Shown here piece by piece: positions 41,047 through 51,397 of a DNA stretch of 64,000 nucleotides (position 1 is the stretch's first letter; each line of letters starts with the position of its first letter). Below the pieces are notes generated by a model. The model had not been told where the DNA came from and ran no database searches. It was given only the letters and a program-made list of their open reading frames with translations. This stretch comes from Gammaproteobacteria bacterium (GTDB lineage Bacteria; Pseudomonadota; Gammaproteobacteria; JAJDOJ01): positions 62,001 to 126,000 of the forward strand of contig JALSSO010000068.1 of assembly GCA_026984215.1 (NCBI GenBank). The letters run 5' to 3'. A program made the translations under genes and the position numbers.

Positions 41047-42236
41047 AGATCCTGGTCCTCAACAGCGGCAGCTCCTCGGTCAAGTACCGCCTGTACGAGA
41101 CGCGCGCCTGGAGCGTCCTCGCCGAAGGGCGGATCGGACGCATCGGCGAACCCGCCGGGGATGCCTGGCACCGGTGGCGGGTGGCGGCGGACACGACCCG
41201 GGAGAGCCGGGACGTCGAGCCGGTGTCCGACCACGAGGCCGCCCTGGGCCGCCTCACGCAGCATCTCGAAACGCAGGGCCTGCTGGAGGGCCTCGACGCC
41301 ATCGGCCACCGCGTGGTCCATGGGGGTGAGCGGTTCCACTGCCCCGTGCGCATCGACGAGGCGGTGGTCGATGCCATCGCCGAGGTGGCCCCGCTGGCCC
41401 CCCTGCACAACCCGGCCAATCTGGCTGGGATCGAGGTGGCCCGCCACTTGTTTCCCGAGGTCGCTCAGGTGGCCGTGTTCGACACCGCCTTCCACCAGAC
41501 CCTCCCGCCGGCCGCATGGCGTTACGCCCTGCCCGACGAGCTCCATGCGCGCTACGGCGTCCGCCGCTACGGCTTCCACGGCATCTCCCACGCCCACGTC
41601 ACCCGCGCCGCCGCCCGATGGCTCGGTCGGCCGCTGGAGGACCTGGCCATGGTGAGCCTGCACCTGGGCAACGGCGCCAGCGCCGCGGCGGTCGCCGGTG
41701 GGCGCTGTGTGGAGACCTCCATGGGCATGACTCCTCTGGAAGGCCTCGTGATGGGGACACGCAGCGGCGACCTGGACCCCGCCGTGCCCCTGTTCCTGCA
41801 ACGCCAGGCGGGGATGGACGCTGGTGCCGTGGACCGGTTGCTCAACCACGAAAGCGGCCTTACGGGCCTGTGCGGCACCAACGACCTCCGTGAGGTGCAC
41901 CGGCGTATCGAGGCCGGCGACCCGGACGCCCGCCTGGCCCTGGAGGTCTACTGCCACCGCCTGCGTAAGTACATCGGCGCCTACGCCGCCGTGCTCGGCC
42001 GCCTGGACGTGCTCATCTTCACCGCAGGCGTGGGCGAGAACGACGCCGAGGTGCGCCAGCGCGTCTGCGACGGGCTCGACCTGCTCGGTATCGGCCTGGA
42101 CGCGCGCCGCAACCGGGCCGCCGGCGGTGGCATCCGCAGCATCGCGCGATCCGACAGCGCCGTGGCGGTGCTGGTCGTCCCCACCGACGAGGAGCGCGAG
42201 ATCGCGCGGGCGACCCGGGAGGTCCTGCGGGCCTGA
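41043..42236 (+). CDS. ackA: acetate kinase
   Basis: A 397-residue kinase that makes ATP and acetate from acetyl phosphate. The N-terminal phosphate motif ILVLNSGSSSVKY, HRVVHGGERF, FDTAFHQTLPP, YGFHGISHAHV, HLGNGAS and FTAGVGEND are diagnostic. The start is a GTG overlapping the pta stop, and the two form one unit. Confidence 0.97.
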   Translation: MKILVLNSGSSSVKYRLYETRAWSVLAEGRIGRIGEPAGDAWHRWRVAADTTRESRDVEPVSDHEAALGRLTQHLETQGLLEGLDAIGHRVVHGGERFHCPVRIDEAVVDAIAEVAPLAPLHNPANLAGIEVARHLFPEVAQVAVFDTAFHQTLPPAAWRYALPDELHARYGVRRYGFHGISHAHVTRAAARWLGRPLEDLAMVSLHLGNGASAAAVAGGRCVETSMGMTPLEGLVMGTRSGDLDPAVPLFLQRQAGMDAGAVDRLLNHESGLTGLCGTNDLREVHRRIEAGDPDARLALEVYCHRLRKYIGAYAAVLGRLDVLIFTAGVGENDAEVRQRVCDGLDLLGIGLDARRNRAAGGGIRSIARSDSAVAVLVVPTDEEREIARATREVLRA

Positions 42237-42803
42237 GCAGCCGTCCGTCCCGGCAATCCGAAAGCACACTCGACGCCGGCGGTCCCGGGAGCGGAGACAG
42301 CGGGACACGATCCCACTTCACCGCCTCCAGGCGGGAAGGCATGACCTGCGGCGGGGCAAACTCCGTTCGATCAAGGCGCTCAAGGCCCTGACTGAAAAAA
42401 GGGGGTGGGCCCGAACTCGGCCCGGTGAAAGTCCTCGGTCTACTGGAGAACGCCCCTGCGCACGGCCTGATCGCGTCGATGCGGTGCACGAGTCGATGCG
42501 AGGCATCGATTTCGAACGGGCCAAGTTGCGGCCTCCCCTGGAGAATCCATCAGGCCATGCAAAACGTCACCGAGGAAGCGTTGCGGCGATTGGTGGAACG
42601 GATCGCCGAGGTGGACGGGATAGACGATCCGAGTGCCCAGAGGAGAAGCGTCATGCCCCCGGCTACCACCCATTGGATCTTGGAGGCGAGGACCTGCTTC
42701 GGGAGCCGCTGCGCCGCTACCGCGCCGAGCCGACACCCCCGGCCCGCGGGCATACTGCCGGCCCGGTTTCGTGAACCATCGTGCCGAACGCCAGGCGCCG
42801 CAG
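42237..42803. other. 567-base stretch without a supported gene
   Basis: Only short reading frames exist here, such as one on the plus strand at about 42425-42832 that runs into the opposite gene. None has a ribosome site with a recognisable product. Patches look protein-like in changing frames (for example RRLVERIAEVDGIDDPS near 42575-42630), which would fit a decayed gene. No tRNA or riboswitch is recognised. Confidence 0.4.
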
Positions 42804-43238
42804 TCACTCCAGCGAGCGCAACACGCGCTTGATCTCCGCCCGCACGCCATCGATGGCCTGCACGACCCGGTCCACGGCCTCGCGCTCGGTGGCGATCTCG
42901 GCCCAGGAAGCCCCCCACACCGCCTTCAGCCCCCGAGCCCGCGCCTCCACCGTCCGACCGGCCAGGACGCTCAGGTCCTCCACGAGATTCACCCGGACCC
43001 ACCCCTTGCGCGGACTGCCTTCCCTGAGATCCCCGTCGTAGTGGGCGACATAGAGGAGTTGCTCGAACTCCGACAGGGTCAGCAACATCTCGAAACAGGC
43101 GGTGCGGATGTTGCTGTTCTCTTCGGTGACCTCCATACGCCACACGTTGTAGGTGAAACCCGCGAGCGCGAACAGCACACTGAAGACCAATGAGGCGGTA
43201 TAGAGCCGCTGGGAACGGAACAGCGGGGCCGCCGTCAT
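42804..43238 (-). CDS. unknown membrane-anchored protein
   Basis: A 144-residue protein I do not recognise. It has one N-terminal membrane helix (about residues 11-31) and a charged helical remainder outside or inside the membrane (orientation unclear), with KGWVRVNLVEDLSVLAG as its most distinct stretch. It starts 3 bases after the adenine deaminase stop, so it is probably made from the same mRNA. Codon use and position support a real gene; function cannot be stated. Confidence 0.75.
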   Translation of the reverse strand: MTAAPLFRSQRLYTASLVFSVLFALAGFTYNVWRMEVTEENSNIRTACFEMLLTLSEFEQLLYVAHYDGDLREGSPRKGWVRVNLVEDLSVLAGRTVEARARGLKAVWGASWAEIATEREAVDRVVQAIDGVRAEIKRVLRSLE

Positions 43239-43241
43239 GCT

Positions 43242-44882
43242 TCAAGCCGCCCGCACGGGCACGAATGCGAATCGGCGTCCGTCGAACAGGCCCTTGTCGC
43301 TCAGCTTGAGCTCCGGGATCACCAGCAGGGCCAGGAACGACAAGGTCATGAACGGGGCGCTGAGCGCGCTGCCCAGCCGCTCGCGCGCGTAACGGTCCAG
43401 GGCGCGGTAGGCGCGGCCCGTCTCGAAGCCGTCGGCATCGGTCATGAGCCCGGCCACGGGCAGGGGGAGCTCGCGCGCTTCCCCCGTATCGTCCACCGCC
43501 ACGATACCGCCCCGATGCGCGATCACCCGGTTCACGGCCCGGCACAGGGCGGCGGCGTCACGGCCCACCGCCACGATGTTGTGCGAGTCGTGGGCGATGC
43601 TCGAGGCCAGCGCCCCGCGGCGCAGGCCGAAGCCGCGCACGAAGGCCACCGCCGGCGGCGTGTCCGCGTAGCGGTTGACCACGGCGAGCAGCAGGATGTC
43701 GCGGTCGGGGTCGGGCCTCACCCAGCCGTCCCGCGCCTGCAGCGCGACCCGCTCCTCGGCGGTGTAGAGGCGGTGGTCGAAGACACGCACGACCCGATAC
43801 GTGCCGGCAGCGCCCCGCACGAAGAAGTCTTCCTCGCGCTTGGGCCGCGCCTCGAAGCGGTTGGGACGGCCGGCGCGCACCCGTGGGATGCGGCTTTGGC
43901 CCGCCGCGAACACCTCCCGGCCGGCGATCACGGTGCGCAGCACCTCGCAGCGTTCCAGATCCGTCACCTCGATGAAATCGGCCGGATCGCCCACCCGCAG
44001 CCGGCCCACGTCCAGGCCGTAGTGTTCGACGGCGTTGAGGCCGGCGGCCCGGAGCACGTCGAACAGATCGTGGCCCTTGGCCAGGGCGCGGCGCACCAGG
44101 TCGTCCACGTGCCCTTCGAGCAGGTCGTCGGGGTGGCGGTCGTCGCTGCACAGCATGACCCGGTCGGGGTATTCCGAGATCAGGGGATGCAGGTCCTCGA
44201 AGTTGCGGGCGGCGCTGCCCTCACGCAGGAGAATCTTCATGCCGCGTTCGATCTTCTCGCGGGCCTCGGCGTAGCTGACCGCCTCGTGGTCGGTGGTGAT
44301 CCCCGCGTCGATGTAGCGCTGCAAGGCCTCGCCGGTCAGCCCCGGCGCGTGGCCGTCCACGGGCTTGCCCAGGCGCCGGGCGGCGGCGAGCTTGTCCCAG
44401 ACTTCCTCGTCGTGGTCGAGCACGCCGGGGAAGTTCATCATCTCGCTGAGATAGCGGATCTCCGGGCGTTCCAGCAACCGGGCGACGTCCTCCGCGTCCA
44501 GCCGAGCGCCCGCCGTCTCGAAACCGGCCCCGGTGGCCGGCACGCAGGAAGGCGCCCCGAAATAGCATTTGAAGCCGGCGGCGCGGGCGTTGTCGATCAT
44601 GAACCGGATGCCCTCGGCCCCCAGCACGTTGGCGATCTCGTGCGGATCGCTGACCGTGGCCACGGTCCCGTGGGTGACCGCCACCCGGGCGAACTCCGAG
44701 GGCACCAGCAGGCTGCTTTCGATGTGCACGTGCGCGTCGATGAAGCCCGGCAGCAGATAGGTGTCGTACGGCCCGGGGGCCGGCTCCAGGGCGGCGATCC
44801 GCTCCGCCTCCACACGAACGCGCGCGGGGAAGATCCTTCTGCCCGCCACGTCCACCACGTTTCCCTCGAAGCAGATGCTCAT
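43242..44882 (-). CDS. ade: adenine deaminase (AdeC type)
   Basis: A 546-residue amidohydrolase that converts adenine to hypoxanthine. The metal motif GFIDAHVHIESS, PHEIANVLG, the HAPGLTGEAL segment, CSDDRHPDDL and the C-terminal IAHDSHNIVAVG are typical of bacterial AdeC. The ribosome site GGGAGGGG precedes the ATG. It is divergent from the small secreted protein gene at 44967. Confidence 0.93.
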   Translation of the reverse strand: MSICFEGNVVDVAGRRIFPARVRVEAERIAALEPAPGPYDTYLLPGFIDAHVHIESSLLVPSEFARVAVTHGTVATVSDPHEIANVLGAEGIRFMIDNARAAGFKCYFGAPSCVPATGAGFETAGARLDAEDVARLLERPEIRYLSEMMNFPGVLDHDEEVWDKLAAARRLGKPVDGHAPGLTGEALQRYIDAGITTDHEAVSYAEAREKIERGMKILLREGSAARNFEDLHPLISEYPDRVMLCSDDRHPDDLLEGHVDDLVRRALAKGHDLFDVLRAAGLNAVEHYGLDVGRLRVGDPADFIEVTDLERCEVLRTVIAGREVFAAGQSRIPRVRAGRPNRFEARPKREEDFFVRGAAGTYRVVRVFDHRLYTAEERVALQARDGWVRPDPDRDILLLAVVNRYADTPPAVAFVRGFGLRRGALASSIAHDSHNIVAVGRDAAALCRAVNRVIAHRGGIVAVDDTGEARELPLPVAGLMTDADGFETGRAYRALDRYARERLGSALSAPFMTLSFLALLVIPELKLSDKGLFDGRRFAFVPVRAA

Positions 44883-44966
44883 CGTGCCCCTCCCACACGC
44901 TGCGCCAAGTGCCGATGCCGGTTATCCTCTCATGCACCCGCACACGTCACCAAGGGGGTGCACCCG

Positions 44967-45560
44967 ATGACTTCACGCCCGACCGCCGCCGTTCTCGCCG
45001 CCGCGCTCCTGCTCGGCACCGTCTCGGCCTGGGCCGACGAGATTCTGGACGAGATCGATGCGGCCATCCAGGCCTACAAGGAACAGGACTACCGCGGCGC
45101 CCTGGAAGGGCTTCGGTTCGCCACGGCCAAGATCCAGAAGCGCCTCGACGAGTCGCATCGCAAGCTGCTGCCCGAGCCCCTGCCCGGATGGAGCGCCGAT
45201 CCGCCCGAGGTCCAGAGCGCGGCCATGGCCTTGATGGGTGGGGGCACGACGTTGAAGCGCGCCTATTCCAAGGACGGCGCCACCGTCGAAATCGAGATCG
45301 TGGCCAACTCGCCCATGATCGCGATGATGTCCGCCGCATTGCAGAACCCGGCCCTACTCGCCGGAGACGGCGCCGAACCCTATCGCTTCAAACGCCTGCG
45401 CGGCATCCGCAAGGTCCAGGGAGAGGAGACGGAGATCTCGCTGCTCATGGGCGGACAGGTGCTCATCACGCTCAGGGGGCGCGGCCTGCCGGACGACGGT
45501 GCCCTGAAGTCCTATTTGAACGCCCTGGACCTTCCGGCGCTGCGCGAGGCCTTTCTCTAA
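44967..45560 (+). CDS. unknown periplasmic protein
   Basis: A 197-residue protein with a signal peptide (cleavage near AWA). The mature part starts with a TPR-like helix pair (DEIDAAIQAYKEQDYRGALEGL) and a mixed domain with AYSKDGATVEIEIVANSPM. I do not recognise the family. Ribosome site GGGGGTG precedes the ATG. Confidence 0.8.
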   Translation: MTSRPTAAVLAAALLLGTVSAWADEILDEIDAAIQAYKEQDYRGALEGLRFATAKIQKRLDESHRKLLPEPLPGWSADPPEVQSAAMALMGGGTTLKRAYSKDGATVEIEIVANSPMIAMMSAALQNPALLAGDGAEPYRFKRLRGIRKVQGEETEISLLMGGQVLITLRGRGLPDDGALKSYLNALDLPALREAFL

Positions 45561-45739
45561 GTATCGGATAACGCGACCGTGACTCCGCCTGGAACCAGGG
45601 AGGATGTGCAACACCGAGACCGGCTCGGAGACGCCGACACGCCGCGCGAGTGCGCGGCCCTGGAACGAGCGGCTCACGGTCCCCATATTCGACACGTCGG
45701 TCCTTTCTCCCCGGTCACTTGCCATGCGGAGGCATCACG

Positions 45740-46141
45740 ATGACTGAGAGGCTCGCAGTGCCCCGTGACGAATACGGTTTCCTGGTCGATCCGGCCGACT
45801 GGAATCGCGAACTCGCGCAGGCACTGGCCGACGAACTCGGCATCGGCCCGCTGACGCCGGGCCACTGGCGCATCATCGACTACGTGCGCGAGCACTGGCT
45901 GAAACACCAGGCCATCCACTCCGTCCAGCAGACCTGCCGGCATTTCGGTCTGGACCGCAAGTGCATCTGGCGGTTGTTCGGCGGCCCACTGGAGCTGTGG
46001 AAGGTGGCCGGCCTGCCCTACCCAGGCCTCGAGGCGTACACCTACATGGAGAACGAGGAGCCGGACCGGCCGGCCGCCCCCTTCCATGCCGGCACCACGG
46101 CCCGCCCCGTCAGCCCGGCGGACGGACCAGCCGGGCCTTGA
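45740..46141 (+). CDS. DsrC/TusE-family protein without the redox cysteines
   Basis: A 133-residue member of the DsrC/TusE fold. Family motifs include DEYGFLVDPADWN, LTPGHWRIIDYVREHWLKH and FGGPLELWKVAGLPYPG. DsrC carries two cysteines in a flexible C-terminal arm, and TusE keeps the last one. Here the arm after KVAGLP reads YPGLEAYTYM and has no cysteine. It therefore cannot act as a normal persulfide carrier and resembles the regulatory DsrC-like subgroup. Cysteines in QQTCRHFG and RKCIW are elsewhere in the fold. A GGAGG site precedes the ATG; the 3' end overlaps the convergent gene by 32 bases. Confidence 0.85.
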   Translation: MTERLAVPRDEYGFLVDPADWNRELAQALADELGIGPLTPGHWRIIDYVREHWLKHQAIHSVQQTCRHFGLDRKCIWRLFGGPLELWKVAGLPYPGLEAYTYMENEEPDRPAAPFHAGTTARPVSPADGPAGP

Positions 46142-46958
46142 CCCGGCCGATCCACTTGAGACGGCCCTGCACGCGCACCGGTGCGCGGCTGCGTGGGTCC
46201 AGATACACCTCGAGCGGACCCCGCAACCCGATGGCGCGCAGGGTCTCGCGCTCATCGACGGCGTCGAGGACGATCCGAACGAGTTCCTGCCCGGATGGTC
46301 CGGCGGCTCCGCCCTCGCGGCGCGCGCCGTCGGCCGGCGCCGCGGTCTCCACCCGCGCCTCCACGGCGACCGGCCGCCCCTTGACCCGCAGGATGAACCG
46401 GCGCCGTTGTCCCGGCTCCAGCAAGTCGGAGGCCGGAAGTAGATAGAGCAGGGTGTCCGCCTCGATCATTGCAGCGGCTTGCGGCACGGTCCACGCCGTG
46501 CGGCGCCGCAACACGTCCGTAGCCCCGTCGGGGCCGGAGCGCCGTTCGCGCACGTGCAACACGCCGTCTTCCAGATAACGCCAGATCCGCACGGTGTCTC
46601 CATCGCTCTGCTCGCGCACCTGCAGCGGCATCCCGGAATCCGGGTCGAACCACACCGTGCGGTCCAACCGGCCCAAAAAGTGCCGGATCCGCAGCCGCAG
46701 GCGCACCACCGAGTGGCCCGCGGGTGCACGAGGCCTGCCCTCCGCCACCGGCAGGAGCTCCCGAGCGGCCGACGCGGCCGGCACCCGCCTCCAGTCGAGC
46801 GCCGCGTCCACGGTGAAGAACAGCTTGCGGATGCGAAAGTGAAGGTCGTGCCACTGCGGCGCGGGGCCCCGAGCCTCGACGCGAGGCGCGGGTGCCGAGG
46901 CGCCGGCCATTGTGCACAGCAAAAGCAAGGACAGGCCACCAGCAAAGGCACGGATCAC
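46110..46958 (-). CDS. unknown exported beta-rich protein
   Basis: A 282-residue protein from a GTG at 46958, chosen because it yields a signal peptide (AFAGGLSLLLLCTMAGASA). The mature part alternates short strands (LRLRIRHFLG, RTVWFDPDSGMPLQV, RRFILRVKGRPVAVEARV), like lipid-binding or DUF3108-type periplasmic proteins; that likeness is weak. It follows the zinc-ribbon gene by 79 bases on the same strand. Confidence 0.65.
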   Translation of the reverse strand: MIRAFAGGLSLLLLCTMAGASAPAPRVEARGPAPQWHDLHFRIRKLFFTVDAALDWRRVPAASAARELLPVAEGRPRAPAGHSVVRLRLRIRHFLGRLDRTVWFDPDSGMPLQVREQSDGDTVRIWRYLEDGVLHVRERRSGPDGATDVLRRRTAWTVPQAAAMIEADTLLYLLPASDLLEPGQRRRFILRVKGRPVAVEARVETAAPADGARREGGAAGPSGQELVRIVLDAVDERETLRAIGLRGPLEVYLDPRSRAPVRVQGRLKWIGRVKARLVRPPG

Positions 46959-47037
46959 CGGTCCGACCCCCGGACGCCGCGGGCTTGGAAGGCGGCCCGG
47001 TCGACGCGGTCCCGTCGCCACGTCCACCGCAGAGTCG

Positions 47038-47718
47038 TCACAGCGCAACGCGGGCGGGTCCGCCGGCCAGCGCCTCATCCATCGTATGGCCCTCCACATC
47101 GCCGTTTGCGATCAACGACTCCTCGAAAGCGAGCAGGCGCCGCAGCCGCCCACTTGCGGCCTCACCGGATCGCGTCTGGATCACCTGCAACGCCGCTTCA
47201 CCGTCTCCCGCCCGGCGCAACAGGTCCACCAGGAGCACGACGGCCGCCTCCTCCGGCTCCGCCACCGGCACGCCTTCGGCCATCGCACTCCGGAGCATCG
47301 CCGCCGCACGCCCGCGGCACGCGGCAGCGCCCCCCCGTGCGCCGGTATCGTCACAGGCCCAAGCGGCATGGATCTGGGCCCAGACCGCCTTGGCCACGTC
47401 GCCGGCCTGCAGGTCGATCATGGATTTGCACAGAAAGGCGTTTGCCAGCTCCGGATATGCGGGATTGGACAACTGTTCGCGGTAGGTCTCCGATTCCAGC
47501 ACCGCGCGACATCCCGGACAGGCCGTGCCGATGTCGGCGTGGCAGTAGCCGCAGCCTGGACAGCGCTGCACCCAAGTGAACAGCGTGGAACGCTGCGTCT
47601 CCGGCGGCCGCAGGTCGAGATCGGGCGAGCCCCGGGTATGGGCACCCACCACGGTCGGGAATTCACTCTCCATGCCGCACACCGCACAGCGCACCCTCCT
47701 GGGGAACAACGTGGTCAT
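47038..47718 (-). CDS. zinc-ribbon protein, DUF2225-like
   Basis: A 226-residue cytoplasmic protein. The N-terminal part has CxxC knuckles CAVCGMES, CPGCGYC and CPGC, followed by a helical region with TPR-like spacing (YPELANAFLCKSMIDLQAGDVAKAVWAQIHAAW). This is the layout of DUF2225. Function is unknown. Ribosome site GGGAGGGG precedes the ATG. Confidence 0.75.
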   Translation of the reverse strand: MTTLFPRRVRCAVCGMESEFPTVVGAHTRGSPDLDLRPPETQRSTLFTWVQRCPGCGYCHADIGTACPGCRAVLESETYREQLSNPAYPELANAFLCKSMIDLQAGDVAKAVWAQIHAAWACDDTGARGGAAACRGRAAAMLRSAMAEGVPVAEPEEAAVVLLVDLLRRAGDGEAALQVIQTRSGEAASGRLRRLLAFEESLIANGDVEGHTMDEALAGGPARVAL

Positions 47719-48120
47719 GACCCCTCCCTGAGGCGAACCGGACGGGCAGCGGAACACCGTCGCGCATGTGCGGAATGTCCAACCGGCCCGCCGGTCGCAT
47801 CCGTTCCATGTCCTCGCATAGCATACTCCACAGAAGAAGCGCCCGTGACGTCGGGCGAGACTGCAATGCCGGCCGGTCCGAACCGCCGGCGCGAGCGGCC
47901 GGGGGACACCCCATGGCCGCTGGACGGGGATCGTCCGTTCGCCTAGGGTTCCGGACCAGTCACCCCCGCCCCGGGAAGAGATCGGCTCCGTGGAAACCAT
48001 GCATGCCTCGGCCCGTCCCCTTCTTCGCCACGGGAGAAGACTGCTTGCATGGCGCGGTCACTTCCGTGATCCTCGTCCCGGCGTCAAAAATACGTATTAC
48101 TCCGTACCGACCGCAACCCC
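47719..48120. promoter_or_regulatory. divergent intergenic region
   Basis: 402 bases between divergent genes, with no supported gene. A TATGCT lies on the minus strand in the AT-rich patch near 47815-47835, and the palindrome AATACGTATT near 48090 lies about 30 bases before the deaminase start. I see no further signals. Confidence 0.3.
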
Positions 48121-49503
48121 TTGAACCGACCTGAACACCATGCACAGGGCGACGGGCGCACCCTCCTGGTCCGCCACGCCCATACCCTGGTCACCATGGA
48201 CGCGGGGCGCCGGGAGCTGCGCGACGGCGGACTGTACGCGCGCGGTGGAGTGATCGAGCAGGTGGGTCCCACGGCCGCACTTCCCGAGACGGCAGACGAG
48301 ATACTCGACCTGCAGGGCCGGCACATTCTGCTGCCCGGCCTGGTGAACACCCACCACCATTTCTTCCAGATCTTCACGCGCGCCTTCGTCCCGGACGGCA
48401 CCCTGTTCGCCTGGCTGCGCTCGCTGTACCCGGTGTGGGCGCGCCTGCGCCCCCGGCACATCGACCTGAGCACCCGGGCCTGCGCCGCCGAACTGCTCCT
48501 GAGCGGCTGCACCACCACCAGCGACCACCTGTACCTGTTGCCCAACGGCTGCCGCGTCGACGACGAGATCGCAGCCATGCAGGAGATGGGCCTGCGCTTC
48601 ACCGCCGTGCGCGGCAGCATGAGCATCGGGACGAGCCGGGGCGGTCTGCCGCCGGATGCGCTGGTCGAGGACGAGGAGGCCGTGCTCACCGACTGCCAGC
48701 GGCTCATCGAGACCTGGCACGATCCCCGGCCGTACTCCATGTTGCGCATCGCGCTCGGCCCCTGCGCTCCGTTCACCGTCTCCGAGGCGCTGATGCGCGA
48801 GACCGCGGCTCTCGCACGGACCTATCCCGGGGTGCGCCTGCATACCCACCTGGCGGAGAACGCCGAAGACATGGCCTACATGAGCCGCCGTTTCGGCGAA
48901 CGGCCGGCGCGCTGGGCCGAGCGCCTGGGCTGGCTGGGTCCGGATGTCTGGCATGCCCACTGCGTGCGGCTCGACGACGACGGGATCGCCCGGTTCGCGC
49001 GCACCGGCACCGGCGTGGCGCACTGCCCTTGCAGCAATCTGCGCCTGGCCAGCGGCGCCGCCCCCGTGCGCGCCCTGCGTGATGCCGGTGTCTCCGTGGG
49101 ACTCGGTGTGGACGGGCCGGCCTCCAACGATGCCTGTAACCTCCTGCACGAGGCGCGCCAGGCCCTGCTGGTCGCCCGCCTGCGCGAGGCCGACCCGGCG
49201 GGCCTGCGGGCGCGGGAAGCCTTGGAGCTCGCCACTCGAGGTGGGGCCGCCGTGCTCGGGCGCGACGACATCGGGGTGCTGGCGCCAGGCAAGTGTGCGG
49301 ACTTCGTCACCATCGATCTGGACCGGCCGGTGCTGGCCGGCGCCGCCGACCCCGTGGCCGCCGTGGTGCTCTGTCAGACCGACCGGGTGGACCACGCCTT
49401 CGTGGCCGGGCGGCAGCGGGTGCAAAACGGGCGGCTGGTCCACGTGGACCACGCGGCCCTGGCGGCACGGGTGCGGGAAGCCGCACGCGAGCTCGCCGGG
49501 TGA
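48121..49503 (+). CDS. 8-oxoguanine deaminase-type amidohydrolase
   Basis: A 460-residue metal-dependent deaminase of the AtzB/TrzN/guanine-deaminase group. Motifs are LPGLVNTHHHFFQIFTRA (metal His), HTHLAENAEDMAYM, HAHCVRLDDDGI and VGLGVDGPASNDACNLLHEAR. The last pattern and overall length fit 8-oxoguanine deaminase; hydroxyatrazine-type hydrolases are close relatives and cannot be excluded. The start is a TTG at 48121 with no strong ribosome site. Confidence 0.82.
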   Translation: MNRPEHHAQGDGRTLLVRHAHTLVTMDAGRRELRDGGLYARGGVIEQVGPTAALPETADEILDLQGRHILLPGLVNTHHHFFQIFTRAFVPDGTLFAWLRSLYPVWARLRPRHIDLSTRACAAELLLSGCTTTSDHLYLLPNGCRVDDEIAAMQEMGLRFTAVRGSMSIGTSRGGLPPDALVEDEEAVLTDCQRLIETWHDPRPYSMLRIALGPCAPFTVSEALMRETAALARTYPGVRLHTHLAENAEDMAYMSRRFGERPARWAERLGWLGPDVWHAHCVRLDDDGIARFARTGTGVAHCPCSNLRLASGAAPVRALRDAGVSVGLGVDGPASNDACNLLHEARQALLVARLREADPAGLRAREALELATRGGAAVLGRDDIGVLAPGKCADFVTIDLDRPVLAGAADPVAAVVLCQTDRVDHAFVAGRQRVQNGRLVHVDHAALAARVREAARELAG

Positions 49504-49563
49504 GCGTTGGGTCGCCGTAGCCGCCCGAAGCACGCGCCTGCAATGCGGTATGCTCGGAGGGTG

Positions 49564-50701
49564 ATGAGACCACGCACCGTCATCGCCATCGGGATCCTGT
49601 TCGCAGGTCTGGCCGCGTTGGTCTGGTGGGCTACGCGGCCCGAGCCGGTGCGCGTCACCGTGGCGGCTGTGGAAACCGGCACCGTCGAACACACGGTGGC
49701 CAACACCCGCTCCGGAACGGTCAAGGCCTGTAAGCGCGCCGGGCTCTCGCCGAGCACGGGGGGGCAGATCGCCCGCCTGCCCGTTCGGGAGGGACAGCAC
49801 GTGCGCCGCGGGACCCTGTTGCTGGAGCTCTGGAACGACGATCTGCGTGCCAAGGTGGACGTGGCGCAAGCCAAGGCGGACGTGGCCGCGGCCAAGGCCG
49901 AGGGCGCCTGCATCCAGGCCGAGGTGGCCCGCCGCGAGGCCGGCCGCATCCGCCGGCTGCATCGCAGAAAACTCGCCTCGGACGACGCGCTGGACAAGGC
50001 CGAGACCCAGGCCCGCGCCCGGCAGGCCGAATGCAAGGCCGCCCGCGCCAACGTAGCGCTGGCACAGGCCGGGCTGCGGGCCGCCCGGGCGGCGCTGGCC
50101 CGCACCCGCCTGCTGGCGCCCTTCGACGGGGTGGTGGCCCGCATCCGCGGCGAGCTGGCCGAGTACGTCACGCCCTCGCCCGTCGGCATCCCCACCCCGC
50201 CGGCCATCGATCTCATCGACACGAGCTGTTTCTACGTCTCGGCGCCCATCGACGAAGTGGACGCGCCGGGCGTGCACGCCGGGCTGCCGGTGCACATCAC
50301 GCTGGACGCCTTCCGCACCGAGCGCTTCGCCGGGCGTGTGCGCCGCGTGGCGGACTTCGTCGAGGATCGCGAGCGGCAGGCTCGCACCGTGGACGTGGAG
50401 GTGGACTTCACCCGCGCCGCCGACCGCCAACGTCTGCTCGCCGGCTACAGCGCGGACGTGGAGATCGTGCTCGCCGCCCACGCCGACGTGCTGCGCGTGC
50501 CCACCGAGGCGGTGGTGCAGGAGGACCACGTCTATGTGTATCAATCCGGCACCTTGCGCAAGCGGCGCTTCGAACCGGGCCTGGCCAACTGGGACTGGAC
50601 CGAGGTGCGCACGGGTCTGCGCGCCGGTGAACGGGTGGTGACCTCCGTGGACCGGGAGGGCGTGCGCGACGGGGCGCGGGCGGTGATCGAGCCGGCCGGG
50701 C

Positions 50702-50709
<8 letters not shown>
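49564..50709 (+). CDS. HlyD/MacA-type periplasmic adaptor
   Basis: A 381-residue membrane fusion protein. It has an N-terminal membrane helix (about 6-23), a split lipoyl domain (GGQIARLPVREGQHVRRGTLLLELW and ARTRLLAPFDGVVARIRGELAEYV), an Ala/Arg-rich coiled-coil hairpin between the halves, and a C-terminal beta-barrel. It overlaps the ATPase gene by 8 bases, forming an adaptor-ATPase-permease-permease operon. Confidence 0.92.

Positions 50710-51393
<684 letters not shown>

Positions 51394-51397
<4 letters not shown>

Noticed and set aside
42395-42423. Hairpin GGGCC/GGCCC followed by six T on the minus strand, a possible terminator.
   Set aside because: The stem is only 5 bases, the T-run is 6 bases away from it, and it lies nearly 400 bases past the nearest minus-strand gene.
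42425-42832. Plus-strand frame of 135 codons after ackA.
   Set aside because: It runs into the oppositely oriented membrane-protein gene, has poor ribosome signals and no recognisable domain.
46110-46141. 32-base overlap of the DsrC-like gene and the opposite gene, suggesting one is false.
   Set aside because: Both have their own supports (family motifs; signal peptide); a tail-to-tail overlap of this size is acceptable.
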